A DNA stretch of 64,000 nt from Lachnospiraceae bacterium UBA7026 (GTDB lineage Bacteria; Bacillota; Clostridia; Lachnospirales; Lachnospiraceae). The stretch covers positions 1 to 64,000 of the forward strand of contig DLBH01000054.1 in NCBI GenBank assembly GCA_002494165.1. The letters run 5' to 3'. A model generated the notes under the pieces. It saw nothing but the letters and a program-made list of their open reading frames with translations, did no database searches and had not been told where the DNA came from. The position numbers and the translations under genes were made by a program. Positions 17,921-25,729 of the stretch are shown in pieces; within the stretch, counting starts at the first letter, position 1, and the number at the start of each line of letters is the position of its first letter.

Positions 17921-18517
17921 ATGATGAGACATAAACATAAAAGGTTGGCCTTGTATAGCCTGACCCTGGCCCTGTTGCTGACCTCCCTTCTTTTTCTGGG
18001 GGCCTGCGACAATAAAAAATCAGCCCAGGTTTCGGAAGGCCATGAGGATAATGTCCGGGCCTTTCTTCTGATTTTTGATACCCGGTCTGACCAGCAGCAG
18101 CTGGTAAGGGACATGGAAGACGGCAAAATTCCTACCCGTATAGTATGTGAGCCCATAGAGATGGTCTGGGTGGAGAAGAAAGACTCCCAGAAAACCCAGG
18201 AGAAGACCTCTACAGAAGAGGGCGGTCCTGTGGACCGGGATATGGAACTGGTCGAGCAGATTGACCAGTCCCGGGTTTATACCACAGAAGATGAGCAGCA
18301 GATCAGAAAGATCTACCGGGCCATGACAGATATGATCGTGGTAGGCCAGACAGAAGACCAGAATAACCCCAAAAAGTGCAGGATCACCTACTATCTCCAG
18401 GATGGGACCGAGAGTGTCTTTGACTTTGATTCCGTCGGCCTCATTAAGATCGGAGGCCAGGAATATGTCCTGGAAAGTGACGGCTCCTTCTGGAAGCTGC
18501 TGCCGGATATGTTCTGA
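17921..18517 (+). CDS. Lipoprotein of unknown function
   Basis: This 198-residue exported lipoprotein has a basic N-terminus, a hydrophobic stretch and the lipobox LGAC (Cys near residue 28), followed by a soluble domain of mixed charge. The C-terminal third (CRITYYLQDGTESVFDFDSVGLIKIGGQEYVLESDGSFWKLL) looks like a beta-rich fold, but I cannot name the family. Start choice is 17921 with AAAGGA upstream; a TTG/ATG choice a few codons either way is possible. It is followed after 16 bases by a secreted GHL10 glycosidase, and the two form an operon, suggesting a cell-envelope or carbohydrate-related role. An extended -10 (TGG-TAAAAT) near 17812 may be the promoter. Confidence 0.7.
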   Translation: MMRHKHKRLALYSLTLALLLTSLLFLGACDNKKSAQVSEGHEDNVRAFLLIFDTRSDQQQLVRDMEDGKIPTRIVCEPIEMVWVEKKDSQKTQEKTSTEEGGPVDRDMELVEQIDQSRVYTTEDEQQIRKIYRAMTDMIVVGQTEDQNNPKKCRITYYLQDGTESVFDFDSVGLIKIGGQEYVLESDGSFWKLLPDMF

Positions 18518-18533
18518 TATGGGAGCTGGAAAT

Positions 18534-19814
18534 ATGCCTAATAGGAAATGTTTTTGCTGGCTGGGTCTGACCCGCCTTGCCTGTCTGCAGCTGGCCTTTT
18601 TTCTCCTTGTCCTGACAGCCGTAAAGCCCTTGTCCGTGACTGCCGGGGAAAAGGTTAGAAAGGCTCCGGTCCGGGCCATCTGGTTTTCCTTCTACGACTG
18701 GAATGCCATGCCCAGGGAGGAAACGGCCTTCCGCCAGGAGGCGGACAGGATTATGGAGGAGATTTCTGGTCTGGGCCTGAATACGGTATTTCTCCATGTT
18801 CACAGCCATTCCGATGCCTACTACCTGAAGGATCCGGGCTTTCCCATGTCCAAGTATGTCAGTGGCAGAATGGGCCTGAATACCCCCTATGATCCTCTGG
18901 CTATTATGTTGGAAGCGGCCCACAGCAGAGGCCTCAAGGTCCATGCCTGGTTTAATCCTTTCCGGATTACCTCCACAGACGGGACCGCCAAAGACCCCAA
19001 TGCCATCGAAGGTGTGTCTGCCCGGGATATTCCGGCTGACAGCCTCCTGAGCCGCCTCTGGAGAGAGCGGCGGGAGAAGCGCTATATTTTAGAGCATATG
19101 GATCTTCATTACCTGAATCCTTCCAAAAAGGAAGTCAGAGACTATCTGGTCAAGACCATAGAAGACCTGGTTAGGAACTATCCCGTGGATGGGGTCCACC
19201 TGGATGATTATTTCTATCCGGCCCTGGATGACTCTGACCCGGCCTTCTCCTTTGATAAGCTGGATTATGAGGCTTCCGGTTCTTCCCTGTCCATAGGGGA
19301 CTGGAGGCGGGATAACATCAACCGCTTTATGAAAAAAGTCTATAAAAGGGTCCATGCGGTCCGGCCAGAGGTCCTGGTAGGCGTCAGCCCGGCGGGCAAC
19401 CTGGAAGACCTTCGCAGTGACTCTAAGCACTTTGTAGATATAGACAGCTGGCTCAGGGACCCTGGCTATGTGGACTACCTGGTACCCCAGATCTACTGGG
19501 GTTTTGAGAGAAAGAATCCCGATGGAAGCCCTTCCTCCGAGGCCTTTAAGAGCTGCCTCAAGGCCTGGATGGGCTTGGAGCGGAGTGACAGGATGGCTCT
19601 CTTAGTGGGTCTGGCCCTCTACAAGGCAGGCCTGGGGGATGAAGATAATAATCCAGTCAGTGAGTGGCTGGTCCGGGACGATATCATCGCCCGTCAGATT
19701 AAACTGGTATCAAAACAGAAGTCTCTGGCCGGTTTTGCCCTCTTTGACTACAGTGACCTCCACAGACCTGAGGCGGCAGGGGAATTGAATCATATGAAAG
19801 ACCTTCTAAAATAA
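18534..19814 (+). CDS. Secreted glycoside hydrolase-like protein, GHL10/YddW family
   Basis: This 426-residue exported protein has an N-terminal hydrophobic signal or anchor (LACLQLAFFLLVLTAVKPL) and then a TIM-barrel of the GHL10 (DUF187/YddW) type. Visible landmarks are RAIWFSFYDW, NTVFLHVHSHSDAYY, GLKVHAWFNPFRI, DGVHLDDYFYP, VGVSPAGN and YVDYLVPQIYWGF. Family members are thought to cleave peptidoglycan or other cell-wall glycans; the carboxylates in VHLDDY and the motif VSPAGN fit that fold. The start at 18534 has GGGAG 8 bases before it; an ATG at 18519 is less well placed. It lies directly behind the lipoprotein gene. Confidence 0.85.
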   Translation: MPNRKCFCWLGLTRLACLQLAFFLLVLTAVKPLSVTAGEKVRKAPVRAIWFSFYDWNAMPREETAFRQEADRIMEEISGLGLNTVFLHVHSHSDAYYLKDPGFPMSKYVSGRMGLNTPYDPLAIMLEAAHSRGLKVHAWFNPFRITSTDGTAKDPNAIEGVSARDIPADSLLSRLWRERREKRYILEHMDLHYLNPSKKEVRDYLVKTIEDLVRNYPVDGVHLDDYFYPALDDSDPAFSFDKLDYEASGSSLSIGDWRRDNINRFMKKVYKRVHAVRPEVLVGVSPAGNLEDLRSDSKHFVDIDSWLRDPGYVDYLVPQIYWGFERKNPDGSPSSEAFKSCLKAWMGLERSDRMALLVGLALYKAGLGDEDNNPVSEWLVRDDIIARQIKLVSKQKSLAGFALFDYSDLHRPEAAGELNHMKDLLK

Positions 19815-19896
19815 GGGCCTGGCTGGGAGACTGGCAGAATCCTGAAGCATTTTATGCTAATTTATAACAAAATCAGTGATTTCTTTGCTCTTTGTA

Positions 19897-19926
19897 TTGA
19901 ATTAAAGGGATTCGATATGGTAGAAT
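19897..19926 (+). promoter_or_regulatory. Promoter of the sortase/pilin unit
   Basis: TTGAAT (19897-19902), an 18-base spacer, then TATGG-TAGAAT (19921-19926), an extended -10, is followed by ATAATGAAACCG. The TATGG...GAAA surround resembles the two pilus-island promoters at 4108 and 11161. Confidence 0.55.
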
Positions 19927-20016
19927 ATAATGAAACCGTTTAATGGATTTTAGCGGCCTCTTCCGTCTTGATAAACCTGGATTGTAGATGACACCGATGC
20001 ATTAGGAGACAGGAGT

Positions 20017-21081
20017 TTGGTTCAGAGACGGAGACGGTTGCACTTATGGTACATAAACACAATGAAGAAATGGTTAAAGAATAATCTCACAACTATCATC
20101 CTGATCATCATCGGCCTGATCGGAGCTGGCCTGATCGCCTACCCTTCCTTTGCTGACTGGTATAATTCTTTTCATCAGTCCAGGGCTGTTGCCTCCTACG
20201 TGGAGGCCGTATCCAAGTTGGATAAGGAAGACTATGAGAAGTTTCTGGCTGATGCGGAGGCCTACAATGAGGCCCTGGCCGGGACCGGTAATTTATGGAA
20301 GTTATCCGATGAACAGACTAAACAGTACGAGGCCCTGCTGGATGTGACGGGAACCGGCATCATGGGTTATATCGATATTCCCAAGATCCAGATCACCCTG
20401 CCCATCTATCATGGTACCGATGAGACGGTTTTGCAGATTGCCATAGGTCATCTGTCAGGAACATCCTTACCTGTAGGCGGTCCCAGTACCCACTGCGTGG
20501 TTTCCGGCCACCGGGGTCTGCCCTCGGCCAAACTCTTTACCGACCTGGACCAGATGAAGGAAGGCGACACCTTTACCATGACCGTTCTGGACCGGACGGT
20601 GACCTATGAGGTAGACCAGATCCGTATCGTGGAGCCTACAGACCTAAGTGACCTGCAGATCGTGGAGGGCCAGGACCTTTGTACCCTGGTTACCTGTACC
20701 CCCTACGGTATCAATACCCACAGGCTTTTGGTCAGGGGACACCGGGTAGCTAATGCCAACGGTTCTGCCAATGTTACGGCCGAGGCCCTGCAGATCGAGT
20801 CCATGTATGTGGCCATCCTTATCGCCGCACCGATCCTGCTGACCCTGCTGATTATCATGCTTGTCAGGACCGGCCAGGCCAAACGGCGGAGAAGGCGGAA
20901 GGAGTTGCTGGAGACCTCCATTGCCAGGGAAGGAAAAACACGCCGGCACAGGCCCGCCAACGACAGCCAGGCCGGGGTAAAAACTTCGAAAGGCTTTAAA
21001 GGCTTAAAGGGTTTAAAAGGATCTAAGGGATCAGGCAAGGATCAGAAGAAGCCCGGGAAATGGTTGTCCAGGAAGCGCTAA
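20017..21081 (+). CDS. srtC: Class C (pilin-polymerising) sortase
   Basis: This membrane transpeptidase should join pilins through their LPXTG motifs. It has an N-terminal membrane helix (TTIILIIIGLIGAGLIAYPSF) and then the class C core: GIMGYIDIPKIQITLPIYHGT, GHLSGTSLPVGGPSTH, catalytic His in SGHRGLP, Cys in TLVTCTPYG, Arg in THRLLVRGHR. A second helix follows (AILIAAPILLTLLIIMLV), then a very basic tail with GFKG/GLKG/GSKG repeats. The lid region (residues ~60-105) lacks the DPF/DPW motif expected in class C sortases. The TTG start at 20017 has AGGAG 8-9 bases upstream; an ATG at 20062 (MKKWLKNN) is the alternative. It heads the group 20017-23071. Confidence 0.9.
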   Translation: MVQRRRRLHLWYINTMKKWLKNNLTTIILIIIGLIGAGLIAYPSFADWYNSFHQSRAVASYVEAVSKLDKEDYEKFLADAEAYNEALAGTGNLWKLSDEQTKQYEALLDVTGTGIMGYIDIPKIQITLPIYHGTDETVLQIAIGHLSGTSLPVGGPSTHCVVSGHRGLPSAKLFTDLDQMKEGDTFTMTVLDRTVTYEVDQIRIVEPTDLSDLQIVEGQDLCTLVTCTPYGINTHRLLVRGHRVANANGSANVTAEALQIESMYVAILIAAPILLTLLIIMLVRTGQAKRRRRRKELLETSIAREGKTRRHRPANDSQAGVKTSKGFKGLKGLKGSKGSGKDQKKPGKWLSRKR

Positions 21082-21183
21082 GAGAAGAACTTGATCACAT
21101 TAATAACATGTATTAATAATATAATAAAGAAAATGTATTCTGAATCAATGAACTGTCATGTTGACATGAAGGAGGAAATAGGT

Positions 21184-21942
21184 ATGAAAAATTGCTGGAA
21201 GCTGATGGCTTGGCTTATGGTTTTAGGACTTATGGCTGTGGGAATATACCGGCCGGTTTTGGCTGATTCGAGTGAGACATCCACAGAAAATCCGGTTACG
21301 TCGAAAAGTGACTGCTCGATTACAATGACTATCGATTCTACAGGTACCGCTACAGGCGGATCGTTCCTGGCCTACCGGGTTGCGGAGATTGTGTCTGATG
21401 ATGGTTATGTTTTTAAGTCTCTTTACGGAGATATCACTGTGGATTTCAGTGATGCTACAAAAAAGACTAAGTTGATTAACGAGTATTACGACAATTACAT
21501 ATCAAAGGGAAAAGACTATATAGTGGAAGAACCTATTAAGGCTACCGCTGACAAGGGAGTCCTCAGTTTCACCGGCTTAAAGACAGGTCTTTATCTGATT
21601 GATCAGGAGACGGCAGTTTCCGGTTATACTAATTTGGACAGGACACTGGTTTCTGTTCCCTACCAGAATTCGGACGGAACCTTTAAATATAATGTGGTGG
21701 CGATATCCAAGTCTACTATAACGACATCAAAATCTCCTAGTGAAAATAATAATGATAGTAGCGAAGATGAAAGCAATTTCGACGATGACTCCGAAACAGA
21801 GGAAAGTGAAGAATCGGATTCCAGCAGCAGTTCTACGGAAAGTAAAAAGCTTCCTCAGACTGGTCAGCTTTGGTGGCCCCTGCCCCTTCTCCTCTGCGGA
21901 GGCCTGCTGCTCATGTTTGTAGGCAGAAGAATCAGGAAGTAA
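21184..21942 (+). CDS. Minor/anchor pilin with LPQTG sorting signal
   Basis: This 252-residue exported protein has signal peptide MKNCWKLMAWLMVLGLMAVGIYRPVLA. A fimbrial domain follows (TGGSFLAYRVAEIV; LKTGLYLIDQETAVSGY resembles a pilin E-box) and then a Ser/Asp/Glu-rich stalk (residues ~180-220). The sorting signal is LPQTGQ at residue 223 with a Trp-rich helix and RRIRK. The unusual acidic stalk and small size fit a basal anchor subunit that transfers the pilus to the wall. The ATG at 21184 follows GAAGGAGG; upstream in-frame starts have no ribosome site. It lies between two sortase genes. Confidence 0.87.
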   Translation: MKNCWKLMAWLMVLGLMAVGIYRPVLADSSETSTENPVTSKSDCSITMTIDSTGTATGGSFLAYRVAEIVSDDGYVFKSLYGDITVDFSDATKKTKLINEYYDNYISKGKDYIVEEPIKATADKGVLSFTGLKTGLYLIDQETAVSGYTNLDRTLVSVPYQNSDGTFKYNVVAISKSTITTSKSPSENNNDSSEDESNFDDDSETEESEESDSSSSSTESKKLPQTGQLWWPLPLLLCGGLLLMFVGRRIRK

Positions 21943-21979
21943 TAGATCATTGAGAACTTTCTAAGGGATTAAGGATCCC

Positions 21980-22111
21980 ATAACCGGCACAGGTTGCCGG
22001 AAGGAAGAGGATATTACCGGCATAACCTGCTGGAGGTAAGAGTATAATGCCGGTACAGGCTGCCGGAGGGAAAAGTATATTGCCGGCATAGACTGCTGGG
22101 CAAGTAACAAA
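21980..22111. repeat. Four 33-bp tandem repeats, each with a CCGGC hairpin
   Basis: Four consecutive units begin at 21980, 22013, 22046 and 22079 and follow the pattern A(T)(A/T)(A/G)CCGGCA...GCTGCCGG or GCTGG, then a purine tail. Within units 1 and 3 CCGG...CCGG can fold. The unit length (33) is a multiple of three, but no plausible gene covers the array. It lies between the pilin and the second sortase. Confidence 0.8.
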
Positions 22112-22134
22112 GTGAATATGAACTTATGATGACG

Positions 22135-22163
22135 ACGGTTCAGGGCCTTTGGTCCTGAACCGT
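22135..22163 (+). promoter_or_regulatory. Perfect 10-bp hairpin between pilin and second sortase
   Basis: ACGGTTCAGG (22135-22144) / CCTGAACCGT (22154-22163) with a 9-base loop is followed by TGAGAATAAAG, not by a T-run. It is therefore unlikely to be a full terminator; it may protect or end the upstream pilin mRNA and set the lower expression of the sortase. Confidence 0.6.
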
Positions 22164-22186
22164 TGAGAATAAAGGGAAGATTTGAG

Positions 22187-23071
22187 ATGAATTCATCCAG
22201 TAATAAAAGCCGGGAAGGCGGAATAAGAAGTATCCTGGGAACCCTGGTGTTCCTTCTGGGTTTCACCCTCTTTGCCGGGGCGGTGGGCCTTTTGGTTTAT
22301 AATATATGGGATTCCCACCGGGCCGGGGAGGCTTCGGAAGAAGTGGTGAAGCAGATCGACAAGAACCGCAAGGGTAAGCCTAAGTTGGCCCGGGACCCCA
22401 TCTATGAGGATGAGGACCGGGAGATGCCCACCATGGAGATTGATGGCTTCCTTTATATCGGAACTCTGCAGATTCCTTCCCTGGAGCTGGAGCTTCCGGT
22501 CATGCAGAAGTGGGATTACACCAGGTTAAAGATCGCCCCCTGCCGTTTTAGTGGCAGCTATTTCGACGATGACCTGGTGATCTGCGGCCACAACTACAGA
22601 AGACATTTCAGCCCCATTAAGGGTATTGATATCGGTGCGGACGTCTACTTTGTTACCGTGGACAACATGGTCTACCATTACAAGGTCAGCAACCGGGAGA
22701 CTCTGAGACCTACCTCGATCGAGTCCATGGTCCGTAACCAGAATAACGTGGATGAAGATCTGGAGATCGCCGGTACCAGCAAGGACAGCGGTTATCTGGA
22801 TGCCGATGAGAGTAATGACCCGGAAAGCTACGGTAAATGGGACCTCTGCCTCTTCACCTGTACCACTGGCGGCCAGGCCCGTTGTGCCGTCCGTTGCCAG
22901 AGGGTTGGCGGGGCCAAGGAAAAGAAGTCAACGGAGACCAAAAACGACTCCGATGATAAGAAGAAGGACCAGAAAGAGGGAACCGGAGACCAGGCCAGTG
23001 GCCAGGAAGCTGCCGGCAAGGAAGCTGATGGCCAGGAAGCTACAGAGGAAGCCGGTGACAGTCAGGATTAG
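22187..23071 (+). CDS. Second sortase (class B/D-like), probable pilus anchoring enzyme
   Basis: This 294-residue membrane-anchored sortase has one N-terminal helix (ILGTLVFLLGFTLFAGAVGLLVYNIW). A catalytic domain follows with IDGFLYIGTLQIPSLELELPVM, the His motif ICGHNYRRHF (near 131), the Cys motif LCLFTCTTGG (near 223) and the Arg in ARCAVRCQRV. The class is not C, since it lacks the TCTPYG/THRLLVRG end and the second helix. A housekeeping-like anchoring role for the LPQTG pilin just upstream is inferred. The tail after residue ~245 is a repetitive Lys/Glu/Gly/Gln sequence (GQEAAGKEADGQEATEEAG) with no counterpart in the family. The start at 22187 follows AGGGAAG. Confidence 0.87.
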   Translation: MNSSSNKSREGGIRSILGTLVFLLGFTLFAGAVGLLVYNIWDSHRAGEASEEVVKQIDKNRKGKPKLARDPIYEDEDREMPTMEIDGFLYIGTLQIPSLELELPVMQKWDYTRLKIAPCRFSGSYFDDDLVICGHNYRRHFSPIKGIDIGADVYFVTVDNMVYHYKVSNRETLRPTSIESMVRNQNNVDEDLEIAGTSKDSGYLDADESNDPESYGKWDLCLFTCTTGGQARCAVRCQRVGGAKEKKSTETKNDSDDKKKDQKEGTGDQASGQEAAGKEADGQEATEEAGDSQD

Positions 23072-23185
23072 GAGCCGGATTTAAGTCTATATAGGAATTT
23101 AAGCGAGCAAGGCCTGATTCTGGAAGAAAAAACAGCAAGAGACCTGCTGCAGCCCAGGTCAGGAGAAAGAACAGGAGTGGCAGTC

Positions 23186-23899
23186 ATGACCAATGCCGAC
23201 CGCTTTATTGACAAATATAAGATTTTTGAAAGTATGATCCGGACGACCTATGACCTTAAGGAGACCGAGTCCATCGTCCATTTCCTTTGTGATGAGCGCA
23301 GGGAGTTCGACATCTATGAGGATGATATCCGTTATTGTTCCCAGGTCCGCAACCTGCTCCAGCACCGCCGCAAGATCAATGGACATTTTCCCGTGGAACC
23401 AACGGATGACATGCTGGACCTGCTGGATAAGCTGACAGAGGAGATCGCCGGCCGGGACCGCTGCAGGGATATAGCGGTGCCCTTCAACAGGCTTTTCTAC
23501 AGGACGCCGGAGGATGACCTCTGGAAGACGATTAGGAGTCTTAAGGAAGCTCCCTTTGCCATCGTTCCCATCCTGGATAACAGGCGGCTGGTGGGCATTT
23601 TTAATGAGAATGCCCTCTTTTCTTATCTGACAGACCAGCTGGGAGGGCTAGATCAGAGCAAGCCGGTTAAGTTCAGGGACATGATGCCCTATCTGGACTA
23701 CAGGAACCGCAAGCATGAGATTCTTCTTTTTATCCGGGGAGACCAGTTTGTAGATGAACTGAAGCTGGAGTTCGAGGAACATTTTCATAAAAAGAAGGTC
23801 CTGATCGCGGCCTTCATCACCGCCAGTGGCAGGGAGGATGAAGAGGTCAAAGGACTGGTGACAGCCTGGGATATCCTGGGTCGCAGCCAGAGACCATAA
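23186..23899 (+). CDS. CBS-domain-like protein
   Basis: This 237-residue soluble protein has, from residue ~105, CBS-pair features: LWKTIRSLKEAPFAIVPILDNRRLVGIFNENALFSYL, then KKKVLIAAFITASGREDEEVKGLVTAWDILG. CBS pairs usually bind adenosyl ligands. The N-terminal third (DERREFDIYEDDIRYCSQVRNLLQHRRKING) resembles the C-terminal part of HEPN-like or similar small helical domains found with CBS domains, but I cannot be sure. The start at 23186 has AGGAG 8 bases upstream; a GTG at 23177 is possible. It follows the sortase gene by 115 bases and precedes divIVA. Confidence 0.65.
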   Translation: MTNADRFIDKYKIFESMIRTTYDLKETESIVHFLCDERREFDIYEDDIRYCSQVRNLLQHRRKINGHFPVEPTDDMLDLLDKLTEEIAGRDRCRDIAVPFNRLFYRTPEDDLWKTIRSLKEAPFAIVPILDNRRLVGIFNENALFSYLTDQLGGLDQSKPVKFRDMMPYLDYRNRKHEILLFIRGDQFVDELKLEFEEHFHKKKVLIAAFITASGREDEEVKGLVTAWDILGRSQRP

Positions 23900-23965
23900 G
23901 CCGGAAGCCTGGCCAGGAAGTGCAGATAAGAATCCTGAGTGGGACCTTGGGCATGGAAGCTAGGC

Positions 23966-24040
23966 CAGGGATTATAGATAGGGATCATAAGGTGGACCTG
24001 GATGAAAGAATTATAGATAGGGACCATAAGCCAGGACCCG
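23966..24040. repeat. Two degenerate ~40-bp tandem units
   Basis: The string ATTATAGATAGGGA(T/C)CATAAG occurs at about 23970 and 24011 with similar flanks (GGTGGACCTGG / CCAGGACCCGG). It fills part of the gap before the divIVA promoter. Confidence 0.6.
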
Positions 24041-24061
24041 GGAGTTTTGATATTAAAACTA

Positions 24062-24089
24062 TAGACAAATTGTCCAGAAAAGTTATAAT
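24062..24089 (+). promoter_or_regulatory. Promoter of divIVA-like gene
   Basis: TAGACA (24062-24067), a 16-base spacer, TATAAT (24084-24089). It lies 42 bases upstream of the start codon of the DivIVA-like gene. Confidence 0.6.
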
Positions 24090-24131
24090 AGTATTAGTTA
24101 GTGTGAATTGTACGCAAGGAGGGTAGTATTT

Positions 24132-24950
24132 ATGGATGCTCAGGAATTGTTAACCTATATCGAGGACCTGACTTTTAAGAAGTCCATGAGAGGATATGAT
24201 GCCAACGAGGTGGATGACCAGCTGGATAGGATCTGTGACGAGATTGAAGCCATAGCCCGGGATAAGGATGCGGAGATTGCTTCCCTGAGGAAGAGTGTGG
24301 AGCTTTCTGCCAAGGGTACCGTGAGCCAGGAGCTGGCTAAGACCAAGGCCCATCTGGCTGAGACGAGTAAGAAGCTGGCAGCGGCTGAGGAGAAGCTTTT
24401 CCAGGCTGAGGCCAGGGCGGCGGCAGCTGAGCAGCGGGCTGAGGAAGGGATCCGTGAGGCGGCAGCCGAGGTTAAGGCAGATGTCCAAGCTGATGTGGCT
24501 CCTGTTGTCAGTGCGGCTGAGACTGAGGCCCAGGAAGCCTACAAGCAGTATGTAAGGAATGCGGACCTGCTTTGTAAGCAGCTCGATGCCCTCGATGCCA
24601 AAGAGAATGAGATTATTACCAATGCCCAGAATAAGGCGGATGAGATTCTCGAAAAGGCCCGGACTGATGCGGAAAATATCATCGGCAAGGCTAATATAGA
24701 CGCTGAGAACCTGATCAAGGATGCCCAGGCCAAGAAGGAAGCCTTCGAGGATCTGGCAGAGCAGAAAGATGGCATTATCGCCCAGCTGAAGGCTATCGCC
24801 GAGGATACCGGAGCCCTGGTAGATAAGCATATCGAGAAAGTAGAGGCCGATGTGGAAGAGGTTCTTGGGGGAGTAGAAGAGGACGACCAGGACGACCAGG
24901 ATGACCAGGACGAGTCCGATTCTGAGGAAGACGACCAGGACCAGGAATAG
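24132..24950 (+). CDS. DivIVA-domain protein
   Basis: This 272-residue cytoplasmic protein has an N-terminal DivIVA membrane-curvature domain (LLTYIEDLTFKKSMRGYDANEVDDQLDRICDEIEAI). A long Ala/Glu-rich coiled coil (residues ~60-245) and a strongly acidic repetitive tail (EEDDQDDQDDQDES) follow. DivIVA proteins sit at division sites and poles and recruit division, wall-growth or sporulation factors. The start at 24132 follows AAGGAGG; its promoter is at 24062. The Asp/Gln tail is in-frame repeat expansion, like those in several other proteins here. A strong terminator follows, so the gene is monocistronic. Confidence 0.88.
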   Translation: MDAQELLTYIEDLTFKKSMRGYDANEVDDQLDRICDEIEAIARDKDAEIASLRKSVELSAKGTVSQELAKTKAHLAETSKKLAAAEEKLFQAEARAAAAEQRAEEGIREAAAEVKADVQADVAPVVSAAETEAQEAYKQYVRNADLLCKQLDALDAKENEIITNAQNKADEILEKARTDAENIIGKANIDAENLIKDAQAKKEAFEDLAEQKDGIIAQLKAIAEDTGALVDKHIEKVEADVEEVLGGVEEDDQDDQDDQDESDSEEDDQDQE

Positions 24951-24996
24951 AAAGAAGACCGGTCTTGTGACTGAGATGAGCATATAGAGAGATCTG

Positions 24997-25033
24997 ATCC
25001 CCCGCACAGGCGAAAAGTGCGGGGGATTTTTGA
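24997..25033 (+). terminator. Rho-independent terminator after divIVA-like gene
   Basis: An 11-bp stem ATCCCCCGCAC / GTGCGGGGGAT with a short purine-rich loop is followed by TTTTT. Confidence 0.92.
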
Positions 25034-25406
25034 GTGGACAAACTATGAAAGATATATTAAAATACCATTAATCACTTGTTAAAGATATTTATTTTATTAT
25101 TTGCTTTGGAGATTATGTCAGAACAGAAACGGGTGTTTCCGGGGATTATGTCTGACCCGGGACAAAAGAAGCAGCCGCCGCTAGGGGCTGTGCAGGGTCT
25201 ACTGTGTCTGCATAATCGAAGGAGTTGTCCGGATATGAGAAGAATGGGCGGATCTGCGGCGGCAGATTCCTTGGTGCCTGGCTCTCCCTTTGATTTTGTC
25301 ATGGGTGGAGGCAGGTTTTGTTAGTGTAGGCGACGAGCCGGTCAGCCTGCCCTGTGCTTATCCTCTTTCAGGCAGAGACCTTGCTTTCATATTCGGAGGT
25401 ATATTC

Positions 25407-25511
25407 ATGATAATGTCATTTGTGATTATTTTAGCGGCCCTGATCATCGTGGCTGTGGTCGAGGTTATGTACAGGAGCCACCAGATAAAGAGCATCAAGC
25501 GCAGGAAATAA
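25407..25511 (+). CDS. 34-residue single-helix membrane peptide
   Basis: The ATG at 25407 sits 6-8 bases behind GGAGGT, one of the best ribosome sites of the window. The product, MIMSFVIILAALIIVAVVEVM followed by YRSHQIKSIKRRK, is one hydrophobic helix plus a basic tail, so it should be a membrane-inserted small protein with the tail in the cytoplasm. Longer in-frame starts from 25290 lack a ribosome site. Such small proteins often modulate membrane enzymes, but nothing here names a partner. The 370 bases between the divIVA terminator and this start show no other convincing gene. Confidence 0.55.
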   Translation: MIMSFVIILAALIIVAVVEVMYRSHQIKSIKRRK

Positions 25512-25555
25512 CTGGTAGACCAGGATAAAGAACTGGTCGGAGCAAGAAATAGGAC

Positions 25556-25725
25556 CGGCTTCTAGAGCGGACGGGATAGGGAGTGGACAGGTTTACAAAG
25601 AGAACGAGTTAAGAAAATGGACCGGTTTACAGAGCGGACGAAATAAGAAGTAGACAGACTTGGAGAGCCGGACAAGATAGAGAGATGATCGGTTCCTGTA
25701 AAGTCCGACGAGATAAAGGAGCGTA
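25556..25725. repeat. Five degenerate ~34-bp tandem units
   Basis: Successive units follow (C/T)(C/A)GG(C/T)TT(C/A)...AGAGC(C)GGACGAGATA(A/G)GGAG(T/C)(G/A)GA. The last unit runs into the ribosome site (AAAGGAG) of the HAD gene at 25730, so the array supplies that gene's translation signal. Confidence 0.65.
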
Positions 25726-25729
25726 CCGG

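Noticed and set aside
21961-22266. 101-codon minus-strand ORF with 11-residue repeats
   Set aside because: The repeats only mirror the 33-bp DNA array; the frame extends antisense into the sortase gene and has no ribosome site.
25076-25324. 82-codon ORF after the divIVA terminator
   Set aside because: No ribosome site and mixed composition without domain; the small peptide at 25407 in the same gap is much better supported.
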